From assembly GCF_029392015.1 (NCBI RefSeq), contig NZ_CP113925.1, positions 1,798,001 to 1,862,000 of the forward strand: DNA of 64,000 nucleotides. Reading direction: 5' to 3'. Below the pieces are notes generated by a model. The model searched no databases. It had not been told where the DNA came from and saw only the letters and a program-made list of their open reading frames with translations. The translations under genes and the position numbers were made by a program. The stretch comes from Bifidobacterium sp. ESL0728. GTDB taxonomy: Bacteria; Actinomycetota; Actinomycetes; Actinomycetales; Bifidobacteriaceae. Shown in pieces: positions 8,552-19,195 of this stretch (the stretch's first letter is position 1; every line of letters starts with the position of its first letter).

Positions 8552-9940
8552 CTACTTGATGATCGGACGCAGCGGGGCCGAGACGTCGACCTGATGCTTG
8601 TCGCCGATCTTGGTCGGATCGTTGATGATCTTGTCGACCACGGCCTTTTTGAGCTTCATATCCGAGGCGTCGCCCCAAACGATGACACGCTGGCCGCCAT
8701 TCAACTCGGTGGTGATGGAATCCTGCGTTTTGGCGGTTACCTTCGTGATGGCGCCGCGCATGTTGCCGTCAAGGAAACCCAGCACTTTCAATGCCTGTTG
8801 AACGGAACGGTCGCGAAGACTCGTCTTGACATCGTTCACCTCGATGACGGGAATGCCCTTGGTCGAAACGTTGCCGACCTTGTTGAGCACACGTCCGTAA
8901 CCGTCGACGGCGGTCTCGCTGCCGTCCGGTGTCTTGAGCATCGCCGCAGGTTCCTGCGCCGTTATCGTGACTTTCATCGCCTGCGGATAGATCTTCTCGA
9001 CCTTGGCCATGGAAACGCCGGGAATGCTTTTTAGCTCCTGCTCGACGTCCCCGCTTGAGACCAGAAGCAGCGATTTTCCGACCTGCTTGTCGGCGATGGA
9101 AACAATCCGGGCTTTGCCGACCCACTGGTTTTCCCCGGATACGGAAATCTGGTGCGAATCAAGCAAAAAGACCGGCGAGAAGAAGAGCACCCATCCAAGA
9201 GCCACCAAAAGCGCCAGAACAACAAGGGTTATCACGACTTTTTTGACGGTTTTGAACGCACTGATCCGCCGACGCTCTTTCAGCCGTGCGTTGAAATCGA
9301 TGACCTTGGGACGCGCGGCAACACCCAGAGCGCCGGAGGTCTGATTCAAGGTTTCACCGACCAGATCCTCGTTTTTCAGTGCCCGGGCATCGACGAAGCT
9401 ACCGGGTGCGCTTTTGGTGACGAGATTGGCGGACGAAGCCGAACGTGGTGAGCGGGCAGCCTTGGAAGCTTCATCGGCTGCGGTCAATGGCTCGTCGATT
9501 CCGTATTTCGGTTTGGCTGACTGGCGACGATGGAAAAAACCGACGGATTTTTTGTTGCGCGGTGTCCGTATATCCGCCGATTGGGTGGATCTGCTCGGGT
9601 CAGACACCGCTTTCGTGGCTGCGGCCCTACGCTTTCTGCGCCGCGCATCAACCGTCGAGTCATCGCCAACCGGCGTGCCGGATGCCACGGAACGTGCGCG
9701 GCGAGGCGAATCCCTTTTGCTGTCCTTGGGCGACGCGCCTGATTTGCCTTGCGAATCGGAGCCGATACGGAAATCCGAATGTTCGGTTTTCCTGCGCTTG
9801 CTGGTCCGTACACCGAAATCGTTGACCATCGGTTCATCGCCGGCAGTCGCTGAACCCCGAGACGAAGAGGCTGCGCTTCGCCTGCGACGGGATGAATCGC
9901 CTTTGTCTCCGCTTGCGCTGGTTACACGACGGCCGGCCAT
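8552..9940 (-). CDS. ftsQ: Cell division protein FtsQ
   Basis: FtsQ is a single-pass membrane protein that links early and late divisome parts through FtsB/FtsL. The 462 residues are long for the family because of a cytoplasmic tail of about 230 residues rich in Arg, Ser and Ala. One membrane segment follows at about 235-257 (ITLVVLALLVALGWVLFF), then a POTRA-type domain and the FtsQ beta domain. The ATG overlaps the murC stop by one base (TGATG), so translation is probably coupled. It is the last gene of the dcw cluster seen here; ftsZ lies 50 kb away in the window instead of next to it. Confidence 0.92.
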   Translation of the reverse strand: MAGRRVTSASGDKGDSSRRRRSAASSSRGSATAGDEPMVNDFGVRTSKRRKTEHSDFRIGSDSQGKSGASPKDSKRDSPRRARSVASGTPVGDDSTVDARRRKRRAAATKAVSDPSRSTQSADIRTPRNKKSVGFFHRRQSAKPKYGIDEPLTAADEASKAARSPRSASSANLVTKSAPGSFVDARALKNEDLVGETLNQTSGALGVAARPKVIDFNARLKERRRISAFKTVKKVVITLVVLALLVALGWVLFFSPVFLLDSHQISVSGENQWVGKARIVSIADKQVGKSLLLVSSGDVEQELKSIPGVSMAKVEKIYPQAMKVTITAQEPAAMLKTPDGSETAVDGYGRVLNKVGNVSTKGIPVIEVNDVKTSLRDRSVQQALKVLGFLDGNMRGAITKVTAKTQDSITTELNGGQRVIVWGDASDMKLKKAVVDKIINDPTKIGDKHQVDVSAPLRPIIK

Positions 9941-11853
9941 CAGCGGGACGCCCCCGCACGTGCTTTGAGCAAATCGAGCATGACATCATCCATCGTGGTG
10001 ACGTCCCCCGCACCTACGGTGATCAGCACATCGCCGGGTTTTGAGTGCCGCACCAACGTTTCGGCACCGCTCTGAAGATTCTGCGAAGCGGCAATCCACC
10101 CTTCCGAGGGGGCATGCGGCAGGCTGGCCGCAGCGTCGACGACGACCTGCGAGGTAATATCCGGGAAATCCTCCTGACGCTCTCTGGCCGGGTAAATCGG
10201 CGCGATGACAACATCGTCGGCCTTGGCCAGAGCAGCGGCAAAACGCTTGATGAAGAACTTGGTGCGGCTGAACAAATGTGGCTGGAAAAGCACGCGGATG
10301 GTCGAATCCGGGTAGCGGCGGCGCGCAGCGTCAAGCAACGCAGCGATTTCCGTAGGATGGTGGGCATAGTCGTCGACCACCGTCACCCCGTCTTCGACGC
10401 CGTTGACCTCGAAACGACGCGAGGCTCCCCTGAACGTTGCTGCCGTGCGGGCCGCAAGCTCCGGATCCATACCCAGCAGAGTCGTGACGATAATCGCAGC
10501 GGTCGCGTTGCGCGCGTTGTGGATGCCGGGGATCCGCAAGGTGACAGGTATGCGGCGCGCTTCGCCGAATCCCGCGAAACCGGATGGAAGTTCGATGGTG
10601 AACCGCTCCGTACCGTCACCCACGCTTTCCTGTTCCGAAAGAATGCGGACGAGTTGGGGACGAGCCGTGCCTGCAGCGAGCGGAGCCGGATTTGCGGCTG
10701 AAGTTGCGCACGAAGCCGAAGACGAAGATGGGTTTGAAGCTACAGATGCGGTTGCACCCGAAATCGCAGATGCGGCGGCGCCTGCTGGTGACGTTACGGA
10801 ATTTGCCGCAGGTACGGCGGCTGTGTTCTGGATACCTGTCGCTTCGGCGGTCCCATTATGCATTACATTGCTGCCATGCGTGCCATCCACGCTCACGATT
10901 TGCGAGATATCGCGAGACGGATCTGTGGTATAGCAGATGGTTTTGGCTGCCACTTCGGCCGGCAGCGCACGCACGATGGCCTGCGCGCCCTTGTCATCGA
11001 TGGACATGACCACATAGCCCTTGGCGTGGCCGGCATACTCGACAAACGCCTGCTGGTAGTGCTCGGCATCGCCGTAATGGTCGAGATGATCGGCCTCGGC
11101 GTTGGTGATCAGCGCGAACTGCGGACGGTATTTTTCGAAGCTGCCGTCGGATTCGTCGGCCTCGGCCACCAAAACATCGCCGCTGCCGGCATGCCCGCCG
11201 TCGATGGCGACACCGTCGGGGCCTTGAATGGAACCGCCGATGGCATAGCTCGGGTCGGCAAGTCTGACAGCCGCATTCAATGACTCGTCTGCACCGATTG
11301 CGGCATGCACTTCGCCGCTGCTGCGGTGTTCGATGTTCCGCGCATCGCTTCGTGCATCGGCGCTCGCCTCGTTCTGCGCATCAGCTTCAACTCCGGCATT
11401 GACGAGGATATGGGAAATCAGCGAGCTGGTGGTGGTCTTGCCGTGTGCACCGGCGACGCTGACCGCACATTTGCTGGCCATCAGCAGGGCAAGAATATCG
11501 CTGCGGTGAACGATACGCGCCCCGGCCTGCGCGGCCGCGATAATTTCCGGGTTATCGGGTTTGATGGCGCTGGAATAGACAACGGTCTGCGCGCCGGCAA
11601 CGTTCTCGGCACGTTGGCCGAAGGAAATCTTGATACCGAGTGCGGTCAGCCGGTCGGTTTTCGCATTCGCCTCACGGTCGGAGCCTGAGACCTCGACGCC
11701 CTCTTCGTGGATCATTTCGGCAAGCACGCTCATACCGGCTCCGCCGATGCCGATGAAATGGGTGTGTCCCAACGTCACCAAGGTATCTGACGGGCCGAAC
11801 GCGGCCTTCGTCGGGTCGAGCACGATGGGTTCAGAGCCGTTATTTGACTGCAC
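9940..11853 (-). CDS. murC: UDP-N-acetylmuramate--L-alanine ligase
   Basis: MurC adds L-alanine to UDP-MurNAc in the cytoplasmic stage of peptidoglycan synthesis. The GIGGAGMS nucleotide-binding turn (about 35-42), the P-loop AGAHGKTT (134-141), EADESDGSF, and DDYAHHPTE are all intact. At 637 residues it is far longer than the usual 460-490. The excess is in two low-complexity stretches: about 157-200 (Ala/Asp/Glu-rich) and about 324-400 (Ala/Ser/Thr-rich), both between conserved blocks. The start is GTG at 11853, six bases after AAGGAG. It overlaps ftsQ by one base and lies after a 311-base gap from murG. Confidence 0.96.
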   Translation of the reverse strand: MQSNNGSEPIVLDPTKAAFGPSDTLVTLGHTHFIGIGGAGMSVLAEMIHEEGVEVSGSDREANAKTDRLTALGIKISFGQRAENVAGAQTVVYSSAIKPDNPEIIAAAQAGARIVHRSDILALLMASKCAVSVAGAHGKTTTSSLISHILVNAGVEADAQNEASADARSDARNIEHRSSGEVHAAIGADESLNAAVRLADPSYAIGGSIQGPDGVAIDGGHAGSGDVLVAEADESDGSFEKYRPQFALITNAEADHLDHYGDAEHYQQAFVEYAGHAKGYVVMSIDDKGAQAIVRALPAEVAAKTICYTTDPSRDISQIVSVDGTHGSNVMHNGTAEATGIQNTAAVPAANSVTSPAGAAASAISGATASVASNPSSSSASCATSAANPAPLAAGTARPQLVRILSEQESVGDGTERFTIELPSGFAGFGEARRIPVTLRIPGIHNARNATAAIIVTTLLGMDPELAARTAATFRGASRRFEVNGVEDGVTVVDDYAHHPTEIAALLDAARRRYPDSTIRVLFQPHLFSRTKFFIKRFAAALAKADDVVIAPIYPARERQEDFPDITSQVVVDAAASLPHAPSEGWIAASQNLQSGAETLVRHSKPGDVLITVGAGDVTTMDDVMLDLLKARAGASR

Positions 11854-12164
11854 GATACGCTCCTTGGACGCTACATTTGACGATGGAAAACATCACTGAT
11901 GCCGTTATACACGATTTTCCCGTCCAGCCGAACCCCGGGCCGCAAACCCACGCAGACTGCTTGCAATTGAAACCGCAAATCGGCAGGACCTTACGGCAAG
12001 AAGCCGCTCCCCGGCATCAAAACCATCAGTGCCGGTAAACCGCACCCAAACGTTTGCAAGATGCCGTTCCCGGCAGCGATATGTTCGTCCAGACGAATCT
12101 GGGAAAAAACCTGAATGAGAGTGCGTTGGAACACGCACGCGATTTAGCGCTGCCTCATTTCAGT
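11854..12164. other. Intergenic gap between murG and murC
   Basis: This is the longest gap in an otherwise tightly packed dcw cluster. The only feature I can support is the murC ribosome-binding site at its end (AAGGAG). No convincing gene, repeat or terminator is visible. It could hold an internal promoter for murC-ftsQ, but no clear -35/-10 pair was found. Confidence 0.4.
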
Positions 12165-13334
12165 TCAGCGACGAGAACCAGCATAGTCGAGTACGATGCC
12201 GGCCATGGTTTGTGCGGCATCGCGAATGCCGTAACCGTAGGCCTTGCGACCCATAGCCTGCAGACGATCGGTATCGGCAATCAGCGAAGGCATGTGCTCA
12301 CGCACCCAAGATGACGAGAAATCATTGTCGGCGACCATCAGCCCGCCTCCGGCGTCGACCACCGGCTGTGCATTGAAACGCTGCTCACCGTTGCCGATGG
12401 GCAATGGGACGTAGACCGCAGGCATGCCGATGGCGGCCAGTTCGCTCACGGTACCGGCACCGGAGCGGCAAATCACCAAATCGGCTGCGGCGAATGCCAG
12501 GTCAATGCGTTCCAGATATTCAGCGAGATGATAGTCGCCGTGTCCGGCATGCGCCGGATCCAAATCGGTAAGTACCTGCTCCCCTGCGCTCTTGCGTACG
12601 CGCTGGCTCACTTCAGCGCCTTTTTTGCGCCCGGTCAGGTGAATGACCTGCGTGACTTTGAGCAGATCGGCGGCGGCACCGCTGACGGCCTCGTTGAGGC
12701 TCACCGCCCCCAGTGATCCGCCGGTAACGACCACCAGCGGACGTTCGGGATCAACGCCAAGCTGCGCGGCGGCAAGCTTGCGGGCGGCCCCTTTATCATC
12801 TTCCAGTTTTCGGCAGAGCTCGGCCATCACCGGCCGCAGCGGAAGCCCGACACGCCGGATTTGCGCGTCCCCGTGCGCCTTGAGACCAGTGTTTTCGTAA
12901 GCGGTACCGATGAAATCGGCCCACCGGGCGCCCAGCTTGTTGGCCATGCCTGCACGGGCGTTCTGCTCATGAATGACGATGGGAAGCCCCATGGAATGCG
13001 CGACCGTATAGACAGGAGCGGAAACGTAACCGCCGAAACCGACCACCACGTCGGCCTGGCGGCGTTCGAGAATGGCGCGAACCTTCTTTTGCTCCTGACG
13101 CCAGCGGCCGGGGAAACGCAGCACCTGCATATTTGGCCGCCGCGGGAACGGCACCTTGGCGATGGTGTCGAGCTCGAAACCGGCCTGCGGCACCAGATCC
13201 TTTTCAAGGCCGACGTCGGTGCCGATCACGCTGATGGCGGCCTGCGAGTCCTGATGCTTGATGGCGGCGGCGACGCTCAACAGCGGGTTGACGTGCCCTG
13301 CCGTACCGCCTCCGGCCAATACGATATGCTTCAT
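12165..13334 (-). CDS. murG: Lipid II synthase (UDP-GlcNAc transferase)
   Basis: MurG transfers GlcNAc from UDP-GlcNAc to lipid I on the inner face of the membrane, making lipid II. The 389 residues begin [18 protein letters not shown], the first GGxxGH loop, and include [25 protein letters not shown] and the C-terminal donor site [15 protein letters not shown]. The frame stays open for 109 codons upstream, but the family alignment and GGGAAAGAGAAT before the codon point to ATG at 13334. It follows ftsW by 65 bases. Confidence 0.96.
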   Translation of the reverse strand: MKHIVLAGGGTAGHVNPLLSVAAAIKHQDSQAAISVIGTDVGLEKDLVPQAGFELDTIAKVPFPRRPNMQVLRFPGRWRQEQKKVRAILERRQADVVVGFGGYVSAPVYTVAHSMGLPIVIHEQNARAGMANKLGARWADFIGTAYENTGLKAHGDAQIRRVGLPLRPVMAELCRKLEDDKGAARKLAAAQLGVDPERPLVVVTGGSLGAVSLNEAVSGAAADLLKVTQVIHLTGRKKGAEVSQRVRKSAGEQVLTDLDPAHAGHGDYHLAEYLERIDLAFAAADLVICRSGAGTVSELAAIGMPAVYVPLPIGNGEQRFNAQPVVDAGGGLMVADNDFSSSWVREHMPSLIADTDRLQAMGRKAYGYGIRDAAQTMAGIVLDYAGSRR

Positions 13335-13399
13335 ATTCTCTTTCCCTTGGTTTGCCCTGACATCCATATCGTTGAAATCCTTCAAAATGTTCAGAACCC

Positions 13400-14815
13400 C
13401 TAGACACGCGATGCGGCGACGTTTGCCTGTATCTGGGGTTGCATTCTCATCATACTGGTGGCCACTCCTGCCGCGAAGAGACACATCACCAGGCTCGACC
13501 CGCCTGCCGAGACAAACGGCAACGGCACGCCCATCACCGGCAGCAGGCCGATGACGACCATGATATTGACCAGCGCCTGGCCCACAATCCAGATGGCGAT
13601 GCAGATCAGCACGCGCGAGGCGTATTTGTCGGGGGTCTGCAACGCGATGACGAACATGCACCAGCCAAGAATGGCGAAAAGAATGACCACGGCGGCGGCG
13701 CCTACGAACCCCGTCTCCTCACCGATGATGGCGAAGATGAAGTCGTTGTGGGCTTCGGGCAGGTAATTCCATTTCTCACGAGAATTGCCGATGCCAACGC
13801 CGAAAAAGCCGCCGGAAGCCATGGCGTATTTGGCATGCATCGACTGGTAGCACTCTCCCTGCAACGAGGAGGCGGGGCACGGACGGTAGGCGGCTGTAAT
13901 ACGGAGCATACGGTTCGGGCTCGTCACCACAAACAGAACGACCAAGGCCACCAGAACGAGGCCTGAGGCGACCAACCATTTCGTCGGGAAACCGCCAACC
14001 AACATCGCGGTGACGCCAATCGCTACCAGAATCATCGCCGTGCCGAGATCTCCGCCAAGCATGACCGCTCCCAAACATGCCAGAAAGATGAACGCCATGG
14101 GCAGATAGGCTTTCAACCCTTCGGTTTTGTGGTGCTTAGCGGCCAAGGCCACCGCCCAAGGCATCCAGATGCACAACGCGAGTTTCATGACCTCAGCCGG
14201 CTGCATGGTGAACTTGTTGGGAATGCCGATCCAACCTTTGTTGCCGTTGACTTCGACACCGAGCGGCGTCATCGTCAAAAGCTGGAGAAAAATCGAGAAA
14301 ATGACAAACGCCAACGAAAACTTCCGGTAGTTGTCAGCATGCGGGTGCATGGCCAAAAGGCAGAACAACAAGCCGAGCAGGCAGTAGATTCCCTGCATCA
14401 TCGCCTGTTTCCAAGGCGAAAGACCCGCGGTGATCATGGTGACCGACGAAGCGGAAAAGACCATGACCACACCAAAGCAGGTCAAGGCGATCACCGCGAT
14501 GCGGAAACCGTGATAGCACCACAAGGGGTTCAGCAACGCATGGATGCCGGTATAATCGTCGACTTTGAGCACATCCGTGGTATCGGTGTCTACAGGCTCG
14601 ACGGAAGCACTCCTGTCTTTGGCTTGGCGATAGAGCAGAGTGAGACGCGAGCCCGATTTCTTTTTATCGTTATCGCTGTTTGCACCCTTCCCACTCCGTG
14701 ACCCTTCGGCTTTGTTTCGTCCGGTTCCGGATACGACGTTGCCTCGGGTGCGAGCCTTTTGCGTGGCTTGCCTGCCCGGCTTTTTTTCGTCCCGATCATA
14801 TACGCGCCTAGCCAT
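13400..14815 (-). CDS. ftsW: Peptidoglycan glycosyltransferase FtsW
   Basis: FtsW is the SEDS-family polymerase that makes septal glycan strands from lipid II together with FtsI. The 471 residues have a charged N-terminal tail of about 100 residues, then about ten membrane segments. Conserved SEDS features are VVMVFSASS, the LGGDLGTAM loop, [11 protein letters not shown] and the C-terminal [11 protein letters not shown]. The ATG at 14815 overlaps the murD stop by eight bases; the open frame upstream of it lies inside murD and is not used. The C-terminus is short, with no kinase-like extension. Confidence 0.95.
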   Translation of the reverse strand: MARRVYDRDEKKPGRQATQKARTRGNVVSGTGRNKAEGSRSGKGANSDNDKKKSGSRLTLLYRQAKDRSASVEPVDTDTTDVLKVDDYTGIHALLNPLWCYHGFRIAVIALTCFGVVMVFSASSVTMITAGLSPWKQAMMQGIYCLLGLLFCLLAMHPHADNYRKFSLAFVIFSIFLQLLTMTPLGVEVNGNKGWIGIPNKFTMQPAEVMKLALCIWMPWAVALAAKHHKTEGLKAYLPMAFIFLACLGAVMLGGDLGTAMILVAIGVTAMLVGGFPTKWLVASGLVLVALVVLFVVTSPNRMLRITAAYRPCPASSLQGECYQSMHAKYAMASGGFFGVGIGNSREKWNYLPEAHNDFIFAIIGEETGFVGAAAVVILFAILGWCMFVIALQTPDKYASRVLICIAIWIVGQALVNIMVVIGLLPVMGVPLPFVSAGGSSLVMCLFAAGVATSMMRMQPQIQANVAASRV

Positions 14816-16310
14816 GCTTACGCACCCAGTCATGGGCGGCATCGGCGAATTGCGAACCGCGGTCGGCGTAGGAGACAAACTGGTCCATCGAGGCACAGGC
14901 CGGCGCCATCAGCACCACGTCCCCGCTTTGCGCATAGTTGCCCGCGGCTTCCACGACGCGAGCCATCACGCTCGCCTTGTCTTTCGGATCGATAACCGTC
15001 AGCGGAATATCGGGGGCACTGGCCTTGAAGGCGTCAAGCATGGGCTTCTGGTCGACGCCGATGATGACGGCGGCCTTGATGGTTTTGGCCTGATTGGCCA
15101 CGAGATCCTCGAAATGGCCGCCTTTCGCCAGCCCTCCGGCAATCCAGACCACAGACTTCGGCTTGTAGCTGGAAAGCGAGGCGTGGGCCGCGTGGGCGTT
15201 GGTGGCCTTGGAATCATCAACGAAACGAACGACACCGCCGTCCTTGAAATGCGCGGTGGCAACGGTCTGGATGCGATGGCCGCCGGGTGCGAAGGCACGC
15301 AGCGCATCGAGGCAGCGGCCAGGATCAGCGCCCAAGCCAATGGCAAGGGCAAGAGCGGTGATGGCGTCAGCAAGCAGGTGCGGGTATACGGTGCCGTCGG
15401 GCTCGCACAGATGCGAGAATTCGGTCACCTTGGCCAGGGTGTTCATGTCGCCTTCAGGAGCTCCTGCCAAGCCGCTGGCATCGACAATCCAGCCGCCGGC
15501 AACGCCGATCTGGCCAGGTTTCGGGGCATTGAGCGTGAAACCGATCTTGCGGCATTCCGGGCCGGTCTGTGCTTCATCGGCCAACGCAGAAACGCGTTTG
15601 TCATCGGCGTTGAACACCAGTACACGCTTGGCGTTGTGGAAGACCTTGGATTTGTCGGCCGCATAGTTGGCCATGCCGCCATGCCAGTCGAGATGGTCGG
15701 CGGCGATGTTGGTGATCGCGGCGCAATCAAGGGCCAGCGAGTCGGTGAAATGCATCTGGAAACTGCTCAGCTCCACGCACAGCGCGTCATGCTTCGGATC
15801 GACGGCGGCCAGGCTCACGGATTTGCCGATATTGCCGACGGCCGGGGCGTCCATACCGCAATGGGTGAGCATTGCCGAAACCATCTGCGTGGTGGAGGTC
15901 TTGCCGTTGGTGCCGGTGATGCCGATCCAAGGTGCAGGATCGTGCGAGGCCGAATGCTCGGCGGGAACCCGCAGAGCCCAGGCCAGTTCTACCTCGCTGA
16001 TCACCGGAATGTTGCGGCGCTGGGCTTCGAGGATAAAAGGCGTGCGTGGGTTGAAAACCGGTGAGGCGACGACGATATCGACATTGTCCCAATCAATATC
16101 GTCGAAGGAATGCAGATCGGCTTCAGGCTTCTTCTCGTCGACGCTCACCACGCGACCGGCGCGCCCTTGCAAGGCTTCTACGGCACCGCGTCCGGAAACG
16201 CCGAGACCGGCCACCAACACGGTTTTGCCGTTTACATCCAAAGACGATGACCCGTTTGCCTCACCGCCACGATGCACCGATGAAAAACCCGAATCCCCTG
16301 CACTGCCCAT
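14808..16310 (-). CDS. murD: UDP-N-acetylmuramoyl-L-alanine--D-glutamate ligase
   Basis: MurD adds D-glutamate to UDP-MurNAc-L-Ala. The 500 residues show [13 protein letters not shown] near the N-terminus, the P-loop [32 protein letters not shown] with the carbamylated-Lys region after it, and [12 protein letters not shown] in the C-terminal domain. The first 25 residues are a Ser/Gly-rich extension. ATG at 16310 follows AAGGAAAG. It overlaps ftsW by eight bases and lies 56 bases after mraY. Confidence 0.96.
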   Translation of the reverse strand: MGSAGDSGFSSVHRGGEANGSSSLDVNGKTVLVAGLGVSGRGAVEALQGRAGRVVSVDEKKPEADLHSFDDIDWDNVDIVVASPVFNPRTPFILEAQRRNIPVISEVELAWALRVPAEHSASHDPAPWIGITGTNGKTSTTQMVSAMLTHCGMDAPAVGNIGKSVSLAAVDPKHDALCVELSSFQMHFTDSLALDCAAITNIAADHLDWHGGMANYAADKSKVFHNAKRVLVFNADDKRVSALADEAQTGPECRKIGFTLNAPKPGQIGVAGGWIVDASGLAGAPEGDMNTLAKVTEFSHLCEPDGTVYPHLLADAITALALAIGLGADPGRCLDALRAFAPGGHRIQTVATAHFKDGGVVRFVDDSKATNAHAAHASLSSYKPKSVVWIAGGLAKGGHFEDLVANQAKTIKAAVIIGVDQKPMLDAFKASAPDIPLTVIDPKDKASVMARVVEAAGNYAQSGDVVLMAPACASMDQFVSYADRGSQFADAAHDWVRKHG

Positions 16311-16366
16311 CTAAAGTCTTCCTTTCCTTCAAGCCTTGCCGCTCACGCTGTATCCGATATCCCCGT

Positions 16367-17470
16367 CTAGACCAACAGGCCGGTACGGGATGCCCAATCC
16401 GTATAGAAAATCACCAGTCCGATCAGCACGAACATGAATTCGATCATCCAGAAACGTACGACGACCTTCTGCTCGCTCCAGCCCATCAGCTCGAAATGAT
16501 GGTGGATCGGCGCCATTTTGAAGACACGCTTGTGGGTGAGTTTGAAGCAGCCGACCTGGATGACGTCGCTCATCGCTTCGATGACATAGAGACCACCGAT
16601 GATCACGGCGAGGAATTCGGTGTGCGTGGCGATGGAAAGCGCTGCGAAAAGGCCACCCAAGGCCAGCGAGCCGGTGTCGCCCATGAAGATGGTGGCGGGG
16701 TTGGAGTTGTACCAGAGGAAGCCAAAGCAGGCCACGGCGGCGCAGGCCGCGATGATCGTCAGATCCAGCGGGTCCGAAACCGCATAGGAGTAGCCCACCT
16801 TCGGGCCGCCCTTGACGTGATAGCTCTCCCAGAAGGCGATGATGGTATAGCCGGCCAAGGAGATCATCGAGGAGCCGGTGGCAAGCCCGTCAAGCCCATC
16901 GGTGAGGTTCACGGCGTTGGTCCACGCGATCATCAGGAAATTGACCCAGATGACGAAAATGATGATGGCGACGGCCTTGCCTGCGAACTCGAAACTGAAG
17001 AACGGGTGTTCGATGAAACTCATGCCGGCCTGAGCGGAGGGGAAACCAGACTTGGTGGGAATCAGAAGCGCGAGAACGGCGTAAATGGTGGCGAAGACGA
17101 ATTGACCGAAGAATTTGCCGCCGACGGAAAGGCCGGTGTTCTGCTTTTTGCGCACCTTGGCGAAATCATCGATGAATCCCAGGCTGCCCATCGAAACCAT
17201 CGCGAAAAGGACCAGAACCGCCGACCACGAAACAGCCTGGCCGCCGGTGAGCCCACGGTACAGCGCTGAAGCACCCCAACCGAGCAGGACCGCGAGAATG
17301 ATGACCACGCCGCCCATCGTCGCGGTTCCTCGCTTCAGAAGATGCGACTGCGGGCCGTCCTGACGGATGTACTGGCCATAGTGCAGCCGGTGCACCAGTT
17401 TGATCATGGCGGGCGTGCCGACCATCGTGACCACCAGGGAGACCACGATGCCGATGATGAGGGAAATCAA
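16367..17470 (-). CDS. mraY: Phospho-MurNAc-pentapeptide translocase
   Basis: MraY moves phospho-MurNAc-pentapeptide onto undecaprenyl phosphate to form lipid I at the membrane. The polytopic protein of 367 residues has RQDGPQSHLLKRGTATMGG, the NLTDGLDGLATG active-site loop, FLWYNSNPATIFMGDTGSLA and the HHHFELMGW motif with the three His. The start is TTG at 17470, which overlaps the murF stop (TTGA) and follows GGAG by eight bases; longer in-frame starts lie inside murF. Confidence 0.96.
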   Translation of the reverse strand: MISLIIGIVVSLVVTMVGTPAMIKLVHRLHYGQYIRQDGPQSHLLKRGTATMGGVVIILAVLLGWGASALYRGLTGGQAVSWSAVLVLFAMVSMGSLGFIDDFAKVRKKQNTGLSVGGKFFGQFVFATIYAVLALLIPTKSGFPSAQAGMSFIEHPFFSFEFAGKAVAIIIFVIWVNFLMIAWTNAVNLTDGLDGLATGSSMISLAGYTIIAFWESYHVKGGPKVGYSYAVSDPLDLTIIAACAAVACFGFLWYNSNPATIFMGDTGSLALGGLFAALSIATHTEFLAVIIGGLYVIEAMSDVIQVGCFKLTHKRVFKMAPIHHHFELMGWSEQKVVVRFWMIEFMFVLIGLVIFYTDWASRTGLLV

Positions 17471-19095
17471 TGTTTCGGCTCCACTTCTGTACGTTCCTGC
17501 TGTTGCGCGTGCGCCCAACGCTCGGCCAAGGTGGAAAGCCCTGAAATATGCGATCCCTTGAGCAGCACGACGGTATTGCCATGTCGGCGGGCAGCCTTGA
17601 CGACCAACCGCTCGGCCTGAACTGAACTATGTACCCATTGCACCACGACGGGGGTACGCGTTTGGTTTTTCGCCGCGTCCGTGTCCTTTTCCTTCGCTTG
17701 GGCACCTTGTGCCAGGGCTTCGGCCAATTGATCGAAATGCTTGTCAGTCTCGTTGCCCACGGCAATGATTTCGTCGATACCAAGCCCGGCGGCATATTCG
17801 CCGACCTGCCGATGCAATTTGAGCTCGTCCTCGCCAAGTTCGAGCATGGCTCCCAACACGGCGATACGGTAGGGTTCCGCTTTCTGTTCTGCAACGGTTT
17901 GCGGCTCCTGCTCCGACGCTTTGCCCGCAGCCTCCCAACGGGCAAGCCCGTCAAGGCCCGCACGGGTGGAGTCGGGGTTCGCATTGAAGGAATCATCAAT
18001 CAGCGTGAAATCGGCATCATCAAGCTTCACGCTCGACACAGCCATGCGATGTGGGCTGATATGGTTCACCTCGCCAAGACCCGAAGCGATATCGGCCAAT
18101 GGCATACCGAAATAGTCGGCGACACTGGCCGCAGCAAGCGCGTTCATGACATTGTGAGCCCCGCCAATTCCAAGATGCACCGGTGTGCTGGAACCGTCGG
18201 GAGCCACCAGAGTGAAGCTCGGACGATCCAAGGCATCGACGGTGACGTCGATGGCGGTCATCCGCGCAACGTCAGGCTTTGCATTGCCGTCAAGCCCGAA
18301 CCAAAGCACCTTGCCAGGCGCGAATTTCGTCATGGCCACCACATGCTTGTCATCAGCGTTGAGCACGGCGATGCCGTCGGGCACCAGCCCCTGCACGATC
18401 TCGCTTTTGGCCTGGGCGATACGCTCGACGGAGCCGAATTCTCCCAGATGGGCGACGCCGACTTTCAAGACCACAGCGAGGTCGGGAGGGACGATTTTCG
18501 TCAGATTGGCGATTTCGCCGACATGGTTGGCTCCCATTTCGGCAATGAAAAAGCGGGTGTGCTCCCCTACTTTCAAGGCCGTCAGCGGCAGGCCGATGTC
18601 GTTGTTGAACGAACCGACCGGTGCCACCGTCTCGTCAAGCCCGGCAAGCAACGAATGCAACAGGTCCTTGGTGGTGGTCTTGCCGACCGACCCGGTGATG
18701 CCGATGACGGAAAAAGCGGAATCAAGCTGCCGCCGACGCACAATATTATGGTGTGCCAAAAGCCCCAACGCCTTTACCGTGTCGGCAACCACAATCTGCG
18801 CGATGTCGCTGACACCGTCCACGGCATGGTCGACCAACGCCGCCACCGCGCCTTTCGCGCCGACGCCGGCGACGAAATCATGCCCGTCCACCCGCTCGCC
18901 GTCAATGGCCACGAAAACCGACCCGGCCTTGATTTGCCGGGAATCGCTGAATGTTGAAGTCGCCACGGGCCCATCGGGCATTTGAAAATCCTGACCAGTA
19001 ACGATACGCCCATTAACCGCCTGCGCGATCTCTTCGATCGTCATCGGCATCATGCCGGGCTGACCATCCGAAATCCCCGTCATCTTAGCACTCAA
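17467..19095 (-). CDS. murF: UDP-MurNAc-tripeptide--D-Ala-D-Ala ligase
   Basis: MurF adds the D-Ala-D-Ala dipeptide to the UDP-MurNAc-tripeptide. The 542 residues are somewhat long for the family. They contain GITGSVGKTTTKDLL (P-loop), EMGANHVGEI, NADDKHV, and DDSFNANPDSTRAGL, followed by a C-terminal domain with an insertion rich in Gln, Glu and Lys around 395-480. The TTG at 19095 follows AGGTGG at six bases; an ATG at 19083 is the alternative. The 4-base overlap with mraY indicates coupled translation. Confidence 0.95.
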   Translation of the reverse strand: MSAKMTGISDGQPGMMPMTIEEIAQAVNGRIVTGQDFQMPDGPVATSTFSDSRQIKAGSVFVAIDGERVDGHDFVAGVGAKGAVAALVDHAVDGVSDIAQIVVADTVKALGLLAHHNIVRRRQLDSAFSVIGITGSVGKTTTKDLLHSLLAGLDETVAPVGSFNNDIGLPLTALKVGEHTRFFIAEMGANHVGEIANLTKIVPPDLAVVLKVGVAHLGEFGSVERIAQAKSEIVQGLVPDGIAVLNADDKHVVAMTKFAPGKVLWFGLDGNAKPDVARMTAIDVTVDALDRPSFTLVAPDGSSTPVHLGIGGAHNVMNALAAASVADYFGMPLADIASGLGEVNHISPHRMAVSSVKLDDADFTLIDDSFNANPDSTRAGLDGLARWEAAGKASEQEPQTVAEQKAEPYRIAVLGAMLELGEDELKLHRQVGEYAAGLGIDEIIAVGNETDKHFDQLAEALAQGAQAKEKDTDAAKNQTRTPVVVQWVHSSVQAERLVVKAARRHGNTVVLLKGSHISGLSTLAERWAHAQQQERTEVEPKH

Positions 19096-19195
19096 CGTAT
19101 GCCACCTTTTGTTTCATATCTCTCAATATTGTTGCGATACAACTGCAATCAACTCATGCACGAAGCATCAAACGAACTGTCACAGGGTAGGGTTT

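Noticed and set aside
11905..12138. 77-codon frame in the murG-murC gap
   Set aside because: No ribosome-binding site, no family resemblance and unlike codon use; treated as intergenic.
14640..16064. 474-codon plus-strand open frame opposite murD/ftsW
   Set aside because: Shadow of the murD codon pattern; no family features.
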